Shown here piece by piece: positions 8,598-16,442 of a stretch of 57,248 nt of DNA. The stretch covers positions 1-57,248 of the forward strand of contig NCHD01000023.1 in the NCBI GenBank assembly GCA_002257045.1, written 5' to 3'. This DNA comes from Hydrogenophilales bacterium 16-61-112. GTDB taxonomy: Bacteria > Pseudomonadota > Gammaproteobacteria > Burkholderiales > Thiobacillaceae. Made by a program: the position numbers and the translations under genes. The first letter of the stretch is position 1; every line of letters starts with the position of its first letter. The notes under the pieces are model-generated. The model saw only the letters and a list, made by a program, of their open reading frames with translations, made no database searches and had not been told where the DNA came from.

Positions 8598-9299
8598 ATG
8601 GCCAGCCTCTACCTGATCCCGGTGCCGCTGGGGCCGGTCGATCCGCACAGTTGCCTGCCACCGGACACGCTCGCCGCCGCCCGCCGCCTCGAGCACTTCG
8701 TCGTCGAGCGCGCCAAGACAGCCCGCGCGCATCTCAAGGCGATGGGCCACCCGCAGCCGATCCAGATGCTGCACCTTTCAGAGCTCAACGAACACACGCC
8801 GGCCGCCACGATTCCGTCGCTGCTGGCGCCGATCAAGGCCGGACACGATCTCGGCCTGCTGTCTGAAGCCGGCTGCCCTGCCGTCGCCGATCCCGGCGCT
8901 GCGCTCGTGCTGGCGGCGCACCGCGAAGGCATCCCGGTGGTGCCGCTGATCGGCCCGTCCTCGATCCTGCTGGCGCTGATGGCCTCGGGGCTGGGCGGGC
9001 AGCGCTTCGCCTTCCACGGCTACCTGCCCGCCAAGGAACCCGAACGCGGCCAGGCCATCCGTACCCTCGAACAAGCCGCCCGGCGCGACCGCGCCAGCCA
9101 ATTGTTCATCGAAACGCCCTACCGCAGCGCAGCCCTGCTGGAGGCCCTGGCGCAAACCCTGGCACCCGCCACCCTCATCAGCGTGGGCGCGGATCTCAGC
9201 TTGCCCAGCCAGTGGATCCAGACCCGCAGCGCAAAAAACTGGCGCGGGCAAACGGACGCGGCAAAAGACCGTCTGGCGGTGTTTGGAATCGGTATTTAA
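8598..9299 (+). CDS. SAM-dependent methyltransferase, RsmI-like (tetrapyrrole methylase fold)
   Basis: 233-residue protein of the tetrapyrrole (corrin/porphyrin) methylase superfamily, related to RsmI, which 2'-O-methylates 16S rRNA. Seen are the LYLIPVPLGP start, the LLSEAGCPAVADPGA motif near 90-105 (RsmI: SDAGTPLISDPG), VPLIGPSSILLALMASGL, and the IETPYRSAALLEAL segment. It is shorter than true RsmI (about 280) and diverges in the SAM motif, so it is probably a paralogue with a different or unknown target. It begins one base after the maf stop and closes the pyc-maf group. Confidence 0.8.
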   Translation: MASLYLIPVPLGPVDPHSCLPPDTLAAARRLEHFVVERAKTARAHLKAMGHPQPIQMLHLSELNEHTPAATIPSLLAPIKAGHDLGLLSEAGCPAVADPGAALVLAAHREGIPVVPLIGPSSILLALMASGLGGQRFAFHGYLPAKEPERGQAIRTLEQAARRDRASQLFIETPYRSAALLEALAQTLAPATLISVGADLSLPSQWIQTRSAKNWRGQTDAAKDRLAVFGIGI

Positions 9300-9392
9300 A
9301 GCGGAAGACTGAACTGTGCCGGATCGAGGCAGTCATTGAACAAACCCGTCGCGTTTTGATACCGTGCACACTCCAGACTGATAGGACGCAAC

Positions 9393-9926
9393 ATGAATTT
9401 TTGCAGTGAATGCGGCAGCACCGTCTTGTTGCGCGTGCCCGATGGTGACCACCTGCCGCGCCATATCTGTCCCGGCTGCGGCACGATCCATTACCAGAAT
9501 CCGAAAATGGTCGTCGGCTGCATCCCGGAATGGGAGGGCAAGGTGTTGCTGTGCCGCCGCGCCATTGAACCCAAATACGGCTGGTGGACGTTACCCGCCG
9601 GATTCATGGAAAACGGCGAAACCACGCTCGAAGGCGCCGCACGCGAAACCTGGGAAGAGGCCGGCGCGAACATCGAAGTCGGCAGTTTGTATACCTTGTA
9701 CAACCTGCCGCACATCAATCAGGTGTACCTCATGTTTCGCGCCCGGTTGCTCGACCTCGACTTCAAGCCCGGCATCGAATCCCTGGAAACCCGGCTGTTT
9801 ACCGAAGCCGAAATTCCCTGGGACGACATCGCGTTCCGCACCGTGCGCGCCACGCTGGAGCAATATTTCGACGACCGCCGCAACGGAACATTCGGCTTTC
9901 ACTTCGGCGACATCCGCACGCGCTGA
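9393..9926 (+). CDS. Nudix hydrolase with N-terminal zinc ribbon
   Basis: 177-residue protein with a zinc ribbon (Cys4, Cys7, Cys26, Cys29) followed by a Nudix domain whose box spans residues 70-92 (G-x5-E-x7-RETWEEAG, all acidic metal ligands present). Proteins of this architecture hydrolyse nucleoside diphosphate derivatives such as NADH or ADP-ribose; the substrate cannot be read from sequence. It lies 93 bases after the methyltransferase and converges with the next gene. The ATG at 9393 is followed directly by the first zinc-ligand pair, which fixes the start. Confidence 0.88.
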   Translation: MNFCSECGSTVLLRVPDGDHLPRHICPGCGTIHYQNPKMVVGCIPEWEGKVLLCRRAIEPKYGWWTLPAGFMENGETTLEGAARETWEEAGANIEVGSLYTLYNLPHINQVYLMFRARLLDLDFKPGIESLETRLFTEAEIPWDDIAFRTVRATLEQYFDDRRNGTFGFHFGDIRTR

Positions 9927-9955
9927 TCAAGCGAAATCCGGATGTCGGGGAGCAC

Positions 9956-11467
9956 TCAGGCCGCCACCGCAAGCTCCTGCTCGCGTCCCACCACATCCAT
10001 GCTCACGCGTAGCCATTCTTCATGGCTTTCCTGCACTTCCCCAAGGCGCAGGCGATAAATCGCATCGTCCTCGCGCAGCATGAGCGACGCGCCCAGCTTG
10101 TAATGGCTCTGCGGAATCAGCAGATTGCTCACGCTCTGTTCGGTATGCGTCATCGGCAAATACACCGCCCAGACCTTTTCCCCAGTCACATCGGCGCCCG
10201 GCTCATCCGAATAAATTTCCACCCGCTTGGGATGACGCGACAGCCGCTGCGTGCCCACCAGATTCTGGCCGTCTTCTTCCCGGTTCCAGCGTGTCGCCAG
10301 CAACTGCCAGACGTTTTCGGAAGGATCCCAGCTCACCGCCACCAGACGGCCATGCGGCAACACCTGATCTTCAGGCAGCGCAAACCCCAGACCATCCGTG
10401 CTTTCGTCACGCAACATCCAGGGTTCGAGTACCGGGTGGCTTTTGGCCGCAGCGGGGCCCAGCAACGCCGCCAGAATATTGGCCATTCCCGCCGCCACCC
10501 AGACGCGGCCAAAACGATGCGTACGCTGACGATTGGGGCGAATGCCGCCACGCTCGATCAAGCTGGCGATCTGGCGCGTAAAAAACTGATCGGACTCGGT
10601 ATCCGGACTGGAGTCGAGCGTCTTCAGATGGTCAATCAAGGGGCGCAAGGCAAAGTAGCGCAGACGACGTCCCTGTTCCCGCCCGATTTCCACCACATAG
10701 GCGCTTTCGTCCTGCGACAGATCCACCATGTGGGTATGCACGCCCTCCTGCGGCACTTTTTCCGGCAAAGCCAGCGCCGCATAGCCTTCAAAAATCTGCG
10801 CAACCGCTTCGATTTCCTGTGCGCGGTAGCCAACCGGTTGCACCAGGCCCATCAGCATGGCCAGCGAATACTCGCGCGCGCAATGCGTGGCACGTGAATT
10901 GAACACCACCTCGTTACGCACCAAACCGTCGCGCTCGACCAGTCGATAGACCTTGTGCAAACGGCACCAGCCCGATGCCGCCGGATTACGCGCCTGGTGA
11001 TAGTCCCAGCGCATCACCAGCCCCGCGTAGCGCAACGCGCGCACCGCCATGTCGGCCACAAACGGCTTCAGCTCGTCACTGTGCGGACCCCGATAGGCCT
11101 GCTTGAGCATCCCCAGCCAGGCGTCTGCCTGCAGCGACCAGAACACCCAGGTTTCGCGCCACAAGGCCTGCCGCGCCAAGCGAAACGTCGCCTGGTTCCG
11201 CACATACTGGTCGACGATGCGATACTGCAACGGCAAGCCAACCGCTTCCAGTTTAAGCAGGGCCTGCATGCGCCCCAGCGTAGCCACCTCATTCTCGGCA
11301 TTGAAACGCTCCATCCCCTCGACCAGCGCATGGTGCGCATCGTAATCCGAATCCGATGGCAGCGATTTCAGCCATTTTTCGACTGCCTTCTCCGAGGCAA
11401 AAGGCGATCCCGTTTCCACATTTCTGCGGCGGGCAATGTTTCCAAGCATTTCAAAGAAGTCAGTCAT
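9956..11467 (-). CDS. conserved hypothetical protein, 503 residues
   Basis: I do not recognise this protein. It is soluble (no signal peptide or membrane segment), begins MTDFFEMLGNIARRRNVE, and appears to have an alpha-helical N-terminal two thirds rich in Trp, Arg and Leu and a more beta-rich C-terminal third (about 370-490) resembling a small barrel, possibly PilZ-like though no RxxxR-DxSxxG motif is clear. Codon use matches the neighbours and the frame is intact, so it is a real gene. It is monocistronic, convergent with the Nudix gene. Function unknown. Confidence 0.75.
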   Translation of the reverse strand: MTDFFEMLGNIARRRNVETGSPFASEKAVEKWLKSLPSDSDYDAHHALVEGMERFNAENEVATLGRMQALLKLEAVGLPLQYRIVDQYVRNQATFRLARQALWRETWVFWSLQADAWLGMLKQAYRGPHSDELKPFVADMAVRALRYAGLVMRWDYHQARNPAASGWCRLHKVYRLVERDGLVRNEVVFNSRATHCAREYSLAMLMGLVQPVGYRAQEIEAVAQIFEGYAALALPEKVPQEGVHTHMVDLSQDESAYVVEIGREQGRRLRYFALRPLIDHLKTLDSSPDTESDQFFTRQIASLIERGGIRPNRQRTHRFGRVWVAAGMANILAALLGPAAAKSHPVLEPWMLRDESTDGLGFALPEDQVLPHGRLVAVSWDPSENVWQLLATRWNREEDGQNLVGTQRLSRHPKRVEIYSDEPGADVTGEKVWAVYLPMTHTEQSVSNLLIPQSHYKLGASLMLREDDAIYRLRLGEVQESHEEWLRVSMDVVGREQELAVAA

Positions 11468-11712
11468 GTCGCATGTCGGCCTGGGGTAGTTGCGTATTGA
11501 CCAGCACCAACCATGCCATCCACCCAGCGCCGGCGCCCGATCGCAAGGCTTTGGTTTAATTCGTTTTTAAGAAGACACCGCCACACCTCGCAGCGACGTA
11601 TCAACGAAAAATCGACAGCGCCTGTTGAAACCCCATCAGCCCGAACGCGGGTCTGAATTCGCAGGCCTGCCCCGGCACAAAACCGGGCGAACCCGCTACA
11701 ATGCGCGCCTAC

Positions 11713-11780
11713 GGAAGTGTGGCCGAGCGGTTTAAGGCACCGGTCTTGAAAACCGGCGAGGATAAACGACCTCGCGGGTC
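11713..11780 (+). pseudogene. tRNA-Ser(UGA), 3' end missing
   Basis: The 5' two thirds of a class II tRNA are intact: acceptor 5' strand GGAAGTG (11713-11719), D arm, anticodon arm (stem 740-744/752-756, anticodon TGA at 11747-11749), and a five-bp variable arm (CGAGG with CCTCG). After CGGGTCG, where the T arm should continue, the sequence turns into a T run; the T-arm 3' half, the acceptor 3' strand and CCA are absent. A TACAAT box at 11697-11702 precedes it. As it stands it cannot make a tRNA, so it is a truncated copy or an assembly error. The 245 bases upstream (11468-11712) hold no other gene that I can see. Confidence 0.8.
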
Positions 11781-11788
11781 GTTTTTTT
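11764..11788 (+). terminator. intrinsic terminator fused to the tRNA-Ser fragment
   Basis: Perfect 8-bp stem (11764-11771 with 11777-11784, loop TCGCG) whose 3' arm runs into a T run to 11788. It shares bases with the variable arm of the truncated tRNA-Ser, so the two structures are mutually exclusive. Confidence 0.7.
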
Positions 11789-11913
11789 ATGCCTGTGCGG
11801 CGACGCGCTCAAAAGCCGCCGCGATCGTCTCCGCAGTCGCCGATGAGCGGCAACTCGGGCCAGCCCGCCCTGCGGTATGCTTGAGACTGTTTTTCACCCG
11901 CCAGCTGAACGCC

Positions 11914-12411
11914 ATGACTCTCCAGACAAACCCCCTCAGCCTGCTTGCCGCGTTGCTGTTCACCCTGCCCGCCCACGCGTGGGAAATAGGCGAATTCAAA
12001 AACGGCATGCCGCGCAGCGAGGTCGAGCAGGCGCTTAAAACCTGGAATTTCGACAAGACCCTGCCGGTTGGAAACGACGGCCTGTTTGCCTACGACCTGC
12101 CGAACAATCCGGCCGGCCGCCGGTATCTGTTCACGTTTTGCAACGACAAACTGGTCGCATTCGATCAGGAAATCGAGCCCGCATTCCGCTCATTCATTGT
12201 CATCGCATCGAACTATGCCAACCTCTACGGCAATCCGCTCAAGGTGATTCCGTATTCCGGGGTGGTCGCCAACGGCGAAAAAAACCTGCTGGCGATGTTC
12301 TGGCGCAAGGGCTCGGATTTCATCGGCGTCAAATACGCGCTCTACCCCGTCAGCGAGCAGCTCTCGATGACCTGGCAGGTCAACAACAACTGCTGGCAGG
12401 CGCCGCGCTGA
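11914..12411 (+). CDS. small exported hypothetical protein
   Basis: 165 residues with a clear signal peptide (MTLQTNPLSLLAALLFTLPAHA, cleavage after AHA written in two parts: basic-poor start, LLAALLFTL core, PAHA end), then WEIGEFKNGMPRSEVEQAL, which resembles small periplasmic proteins with an FxxGMsrxEV helix. Two cysteines, near the middle and near the C-terminus, could form a disulphide. The frame stays open upstream to 11701, but that extension only translates the tRNA fragment, so the ATG at 11914 just before the signal peptide was chosen. Function unknown. It converges with the P-type ATPase. Confidence 0.75.
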   Translation: MTLQTNPLSLLAALLFTLPAHAWEIGEFKNGMPRSEVEQALKTWNFDKTLPVGNDGLFAYDLPNNPAGRRYLFTFCNDKLVAFDQEIEPAFRSFIVIASNYANLYGNPLKVIPYSGVVANGEKNLLAMFWRKGSDFIGVKYALYPVSEQLSMTWQVNNNCWQAPR

Positions 12412-12430
12412 GTCTGCAACAGCTTACCGT

Positions 12431-15115
12431 TCACTGCGTCGCGATCCGCCGCCAGACACCCAGCAAAGCCTTACGCCCCTCGTCCAGTAGCAGCACACTG
12501 GAAGCCACAAGCGCAGACAGCAACCAGTCGCCCACGTGCAGACCCGTGGTGCCGAAAATCGCTTGCGCGGCTGGCCAGTGCACGGCCATCACCTGCAGGG
12601 CAAGCACGCCCGCCAGCGCCAGCCACAGGTGGCGGTTCCTGAAAAAATTAGCGTTAAACACACTGCTGTGCTCGACACGGGCATTGAAGACGTTGAAGAA
12701 CTGGAACAGCACGAAGGTGGTAAAAGCCAGGGTCAACGCATAGGTCGGGTTTTCCGTGGCGAGTCCCTGCTGAAACATGAACAGCGTGCCGATCATCATG
12801 GTCGCGCCATACGCCGCCAGCCGCGCCAGCCGTTTGACGTCGAGAATTTGCGCCGACTGGCGGCGCGGCTTGTCGCGCATGATGCCGGGACGGGCGGGCT
12901 CGATACCGAGCGTCATCGCGGGCGGGCCGTCCATGATGATGTTGACCCATAACAGCTGGATCGCGGTGAAGGGCGTGGGCATGCCCATCAGCGTGGCCAC
13001 CAGCACGGTGAGCATCGCGCCGATGTTGGTGGACAGCTGGAAGCGAACGAACTTGACGATGTTGTCGTACACCACGCGGCCTTCTTCGACCGCCTTGACG
13101 ATGGTGGCAAAGTTATCGTCGGTCAGCACCAGCGTTGCCGCTTCTTTCGTCACCGCGGTGCCGGTAATGCCCATCGCCACCCCGATGTCGGCGGCTTTCA
13201 GCGCGGGCGCATCGTTGACGCCGTCGCCGGTCATGGCGGTGACGTGGCCGTCGGCCTTGAGCGCCTGGACGATCATGACCTTGTGTGCGGGTGAGACGCG
13301 GGCGAATACGTCGATGGCGTCGATGCGCCGCGCCAGTTCTGCCTCGTCCATGGCATCCAGCTCCGCGCCGCTCACCACCTCGCCGCTCAAGCCCAGTTCG
13401 CGGCCGATGGCGGCGGCGGTAAACTTGTGGTCGCCGGTGATCATCTTGACCTCGATACCGGCGTGCTTGCACTGGGCGATGGCGCGTTTGGCTTCGGCGC
13501 GCGGCGGATCCATCAGACCCGCCAGGCCCAGAAACGTCCAGTCGTTTGCCCACGCCATCAGCTCGCCCGCCGGGTCGAAATCGTGGGCGGGAATCACGCG
13601 CCGCGCTACCGCCAGCACGCGCAGCGCCTGCGTCGCCAGATGTTCGTTTTCTGTTTCGATGCGCTGGCGCGTGGCCGCATCCAGCGGTGTGTCTCCGGTT
13701 GCAGCCAGCCAGGCGTTGGCGCGCGCCAGCAGCACGTCAGGCGCGCCCTTGACGAACATCTCCACCGTTTCGCCCGCGTGATGAAAGGTCGCCATGAACT
13801 TGTGCGCCGAATCGAACGGGATTTCGGCGATGCGCGGCTGTTCTTCCTGCTCGTATTCGGGATCCAGACCGCCCTTTTGCGCCAGCACCCACAGCGCGCC
13901 CTCGGTGGGGTCACCGATGAGTTTGCCGTCACGCACGCGTGACTCGGTGCACAGCACCATCGGCAACAGCAAGGAGCAAAAGTCCGGTTCGGGTGCATCG
14001 AATTGAATGTCCCCTGCCGGCAGATAACCTTCGCCACTCACCGTAAACCGGCTGCCCGCAAACCAGCCGGCGCGCGCAGTCATCTGGTTCAGCGTCAGGG
14101 TGCCGGTCTTGTCGGAGCAGATCACCGTGGTCGAACCCAGGGTTTCAACGGCGGAGAGTTTTTTGAGGATCGCGCGGTTCTGCGCCATGCGCCACATGCC
14201 GATGGCGAGCGTGACCGTCACCACGGCGGGCAGTCCTTCCGGAATGGCGGCGACCGCCAGCGCCACGGCGGTCAGCGCGGCCTCGGTCCACGGCATGCCG
14301 CGAAGGAAGTCGAGCGCAAAAATCAGCGTGACCACAACCCCGGCGATGGCGGCGAGCTTCTTGCCCAGCGTATCGAGCTGTTTTTGCAATGGCGACTCTG
14401 ATTCCGGCGCGGCGGCGATCATGCCCGCGAGCTTGCCCATTTCGGTCGCCATGCCGGTCGCGGTCACCAGCAGTTCGGCACGCCCGCGCGTCACCACCGT
14501 GTTCATGTAAAGCAGGTTAAGGCGGTCGCCCAACGGCAGGTCAGCGGGTTCGAGCGCGGCGATGGATTTGCCGACTGCGTGCGATTCGCCGGTCAACGCG
14601 GACTCGTCCACTTCCAGCGCGTGCGCCGCCAGCAAGCGGCCGTCGGCTGGAATGCGGTCGCCCGAATCCAGCAGCACGATGTCGCCAGGAACCAGCCGCG
14701 CCGCATCCAGTTCCAGTATCTGGCCGTCGCGCCGCACTCTGCTCCTGACCGCCAGCATCTCTTTGAGCGCCGCCAGGGTTTTTTCCGCTCGGCGCTCCTG
14801 ATACAAACCCAGCGCAGCGTTGAACACCACGACGATGAGAATGACTGTGGCGTCTTTCAGATTGCCAACTGCCCACGTCAGCGTTGCAGCGAACAGCAGC
14901 ACAACGACCAGTAAATTCCTGAACTGGTCGACGAACTTCAGCCACAGCGGGCGCGGCCTGGCCTCGATCAGGCGGTTCTCGCCGAACTGCTTGAGACGTT
15001 CAGCGGCTGTGCCTGAGTCAAGCCCCTGCAACGGCATGACTGCCTGCGCGGCAACCGCCTCCTCGCTACTCAGAGAGTGCCAGTCGACCTGCGATTCTGC
15101 AATGTGTTTAGCCAT
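12431..15115 (-). CDS. P2A-type Ca2+ (Ca2+/Mn2+) transporting ATPase
   Basis: 894-residue inner-membrane P-type ATPase. Visible: N-terminal cation ATPase domain, TGES actuator motif (175-178), the IPEGL membrane motif of TM4 (291-295), phosphorylated Asp335 in SDKTGTLT, MITGDH and MTGDGVNDAP hinge motifs, and TM6 WVNIIMDGPPAMTLG, close to yeast Pmr1-type pumps. The TM4 PEGL and TM6 N/D pattern point to Ca2+ or Mn2+ efflux rather than heavy metals. The start overlaps the stop of the upstream cation exchanger by 8 bases, so both are one operon that probably removes Ca2+ from the cell. All catalytic motifs are intact. Confidence 0.9.
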   Translation of the reverse strand: MAKHIAESQVDWHSLSSEEAVAAQAVMPLQGLDSGTAAERLKQFGENRLIEARPRPLWLKFVDQFRNLLVVVLLFAATLTWAVGNLKDATVILIVVVFNAALGLYQERRAEKTLAALKEMLAVRSRVRRDGQILELDAARLVPGDIVLLDSGDRIPADGRLLAAHALEVDESALTGESHAVGKSIAALEPADLPLGDRLNLLYMNTVVTRGRAELLVTATGMATEMGKLAGMIAAAPESESPLQKQLDTLGKKLAAIAGVVVTLIFALDFLRGMPWTEAALTAVALAVAAIPEGLPAVVTVTLAIGMWRMAQNRAILKKLSAVETLGSTTVICSDKTGTLTLNQMTARAGWFAGSRFTVSGEGYLPAGDIQFDAPEPDFCSLLLPMVLCTESRVRDGKLIGDPTEGALWVLAQKGGLDPEYEQEEQPRIAEIPFDSAHKFMATFHHAGETVEMFVKGAPDVLLARANAWLAATGDTPLDAATRQRIETENEHLATQALRVLAVARRVIPAHDFDPAGELMAWANDWTFLGLAGLMDPPRAEAKRAIAQCKHAGIEVKMITGDHKFTAAAIGRELGLSGEVVSGAELDAMDEAELARRIDAIDVFARVSPAHKVMIVQALKADGHVTAMTGDGVNDAPALKAADIGVAMGITGTAVTKEAATLVLTDDNFATIVKAVEEGRVVYDNIVKFVRFQLSTNIGAMLTVLVATLMGMPTPFTAIQLLWVNIIMDGPPAMTLGIEPARPGIMRDKPRRQSAQILDVKRLARLAAYGATMMIGTLFMFQQGLATENPTYALTLAFTTFVLFQFFNVFNARVEHSSVFNANFFRNRHLWLALAGVLALQVMAVHWPAAQAIFGTTGLHVGDWLLSALVASSVLLLDEGRKALLGVWRRIATQ

Positions 15116-16121
15116 GTAGATACACGAACCAGGTGTTCAGCAAATAAATGACCAGCAACAGCAGGCTGATCCAGCTCACCGTACGAAAAACACGCGACGT
15201 GGGCCGCAACACCAACCCCACCACGGCCAGTCCGCTCATCATCATGGCGGAAAAAGCGGATGAGGCGTGAACCAGCGACACATCGGCCAACAGCGGGCCG
15301 GGTAGATAGAACAGATCGTCGATGGCCAGAATGGCGATATTGAAGAGGTTGCTACCGAACAGATTGCCGATGGCCAGATCAATCGCGCCGATGCGCAAGG
15401 CCGCCACCGTCACGACGATTTCCGGCATGGTAGTGACCGCAGCAACAAACAGCGTGCCGACAAAGCTCTGTTCCCACGCCATCGCCGCAGCCAGATCGCG
15501 GGCGATGAACGGCAGCCAGATGCCGGCTGCAACGACAGCAATGGCGGCCAGGGCATAGCCCAGCACCGCCTGTTTCAACCTCATGTCAGGATAACGCTCA
15601 ACACGATCATCGACGTACTCGCTGACTTGCGCTTTTTCGTATTGATAAAGCGAGCGCATGGCCAACAGATAGAGCAGCAGAATAAGGGGGCTGTACAGAC
15701 CAACATGTTCAATGGACGGGACTGTTTCCGTCCGAAACAGCAGCAGATTGAAACCAATGAAGCCGATCAACACAACGCCATAACCCGCTGCCACTACATT
15801 GCCCTGGCGCGCGCGCGTATAGATGGATTCCTTTCGATACAGAAAATCCAGCACCACGATAAAGCCCAGATTGAAAACGCATGCCCCGAGAATGTTTCCG
15901 ACTGCAATGTCAGGCACGTTGGCAACGGTAACAGAGGCGAGTCCGGTCACCAGCTCCGGCAACGAGGTCACGGAAGCCAGCAGGACCAAGCCTACCCAGC
16001 CACGGCTCATCCCGCTTTTCTCGGCGATGACATCGCCATAACGTGAAAGCTTGACGCCTGCCACACCGATGACGGCGAGACTGACGAAAAGCGATAACCA
16101 AATCGTAACTAGATTTTGCAT
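15108..16121 (-). CDS. sodium/calcium exchanger family (CaCA) membrane protein
   Basis: 337-residue polytopic membrane protein with the two alpha repeats of the CaCA superfamily: SVTSLPELVTG in the first half and AVTTMPEIVVT in the second, each followed by a glycine-rich NxxG helix (VGNILGACVFN, IGNLFGSNLFN). About ten membrane helices are evident, with a charged loop between halves. It likely exchanges Na+ or H+ for Ca2+. The ATG at 16121 is preferred; an upstream in-frame GTG at 16184 would add 21 non-conserved residues. Overlaps the Ca2+ ATPase start by 8 bases. The 206 bases upstream to the terminator at 16328 hold no gene. Confidence 0.88.
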   Translation of the reverse strand: MQNLVTIWLSLFVSLAVIGVAGVKLSRYGDVIAEKSGMSRGWVGLVLLASVTSLPELVTGLASVTVANVPDIAVGNILGACVFNLGFIVVLDFLYRKESIYTRARQGNVVAAGYGVVLIGFIGFNLLLFRTETVPSIEHVGLYSPLILLLYLLAMRSLYQYEKAQVSEYVDDRVERYPDMRLKQAVLGYALAAIAVVAAGIWLPFIARDLAAAMAWEQSFVGTLFVAAVTTMPEIVVTVAALRIGAIDLAIGNLFGSNLFNIAILAIDDLFYLPGPLLADVSLVHASSAFSAMMMSGLAVVGLVLRPTSRVFRTVSWISLLLLVIYLLNTWFVYLHG

Positions 16122-16327
16122 ACCTGACTGAGTACGTCCGACAAATGGATGCGCTTCCGAACGAAAAAACTCCGGAAACCACACCCGATAGTGGAAGGAA
16201 AAAGCACAGAACGCAACGCGCCACGGCTTGTTTTACAGCAGGATGACTGCCGGACGCATGCGTTGCGCCCTTAAGCAAAAAAATACGGAGTGGTGCCAGA
16301 AAATCAAGCTGACGCGTGAAGGCGTAT

Positions 16328-16362
16328 AAAAAAAACCGGTACCGGCAGCCACCAAACCGGTT
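16328..16362 (-). terminator. intrinsic terminator after the GGDEF-EAL gene
   Basis: On the minus strand a 7-bp stem (362-356 with 340-334 of 16 kb, 15-base loop) is followed by eight T residues (335-328 region). It lies about 80 bases after the stop of the GGDEF-EAL gene and separates it from the exchanger/ATPase operon. Confidence 0.65.
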
Positions 16363-16393
16363 AACCCGCCGTTGCCGTCAGAGCGGGCCAAGC

Positions 16394-16428
16394 CAGGCCA
16401 GGCCAGGCCAGGACGGGACGGGACGGGA
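16394..16428. repeat. two adjacent pentanucleotide tandem repeats
   Basis: Four perfect copies of CCAGG (16394-16413) run directly into three perfect copies of ACGGG (16414-16428). They lie in the 3' untranslated stretch between the GGDEF-EAL stop and its terminator. Such arrays are prone to slippage, but no reading frame or promoter depends on this one. Confidence 0.85.
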
Positions 16429-16442
16429 GTATCAAGCGCCGA

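Noticed and set aside
11701..11913. N-terminal extension of the small exported protein
   Set aside because: The extension is a translation of the tRNA-Ser fragment and terminator; the signal peptide begins at 11914.
16394..16428. CRISPR-like array
   Set aside because: Five-base perfect tandem units without spacers; not CRISPR. No cas genes in the window.
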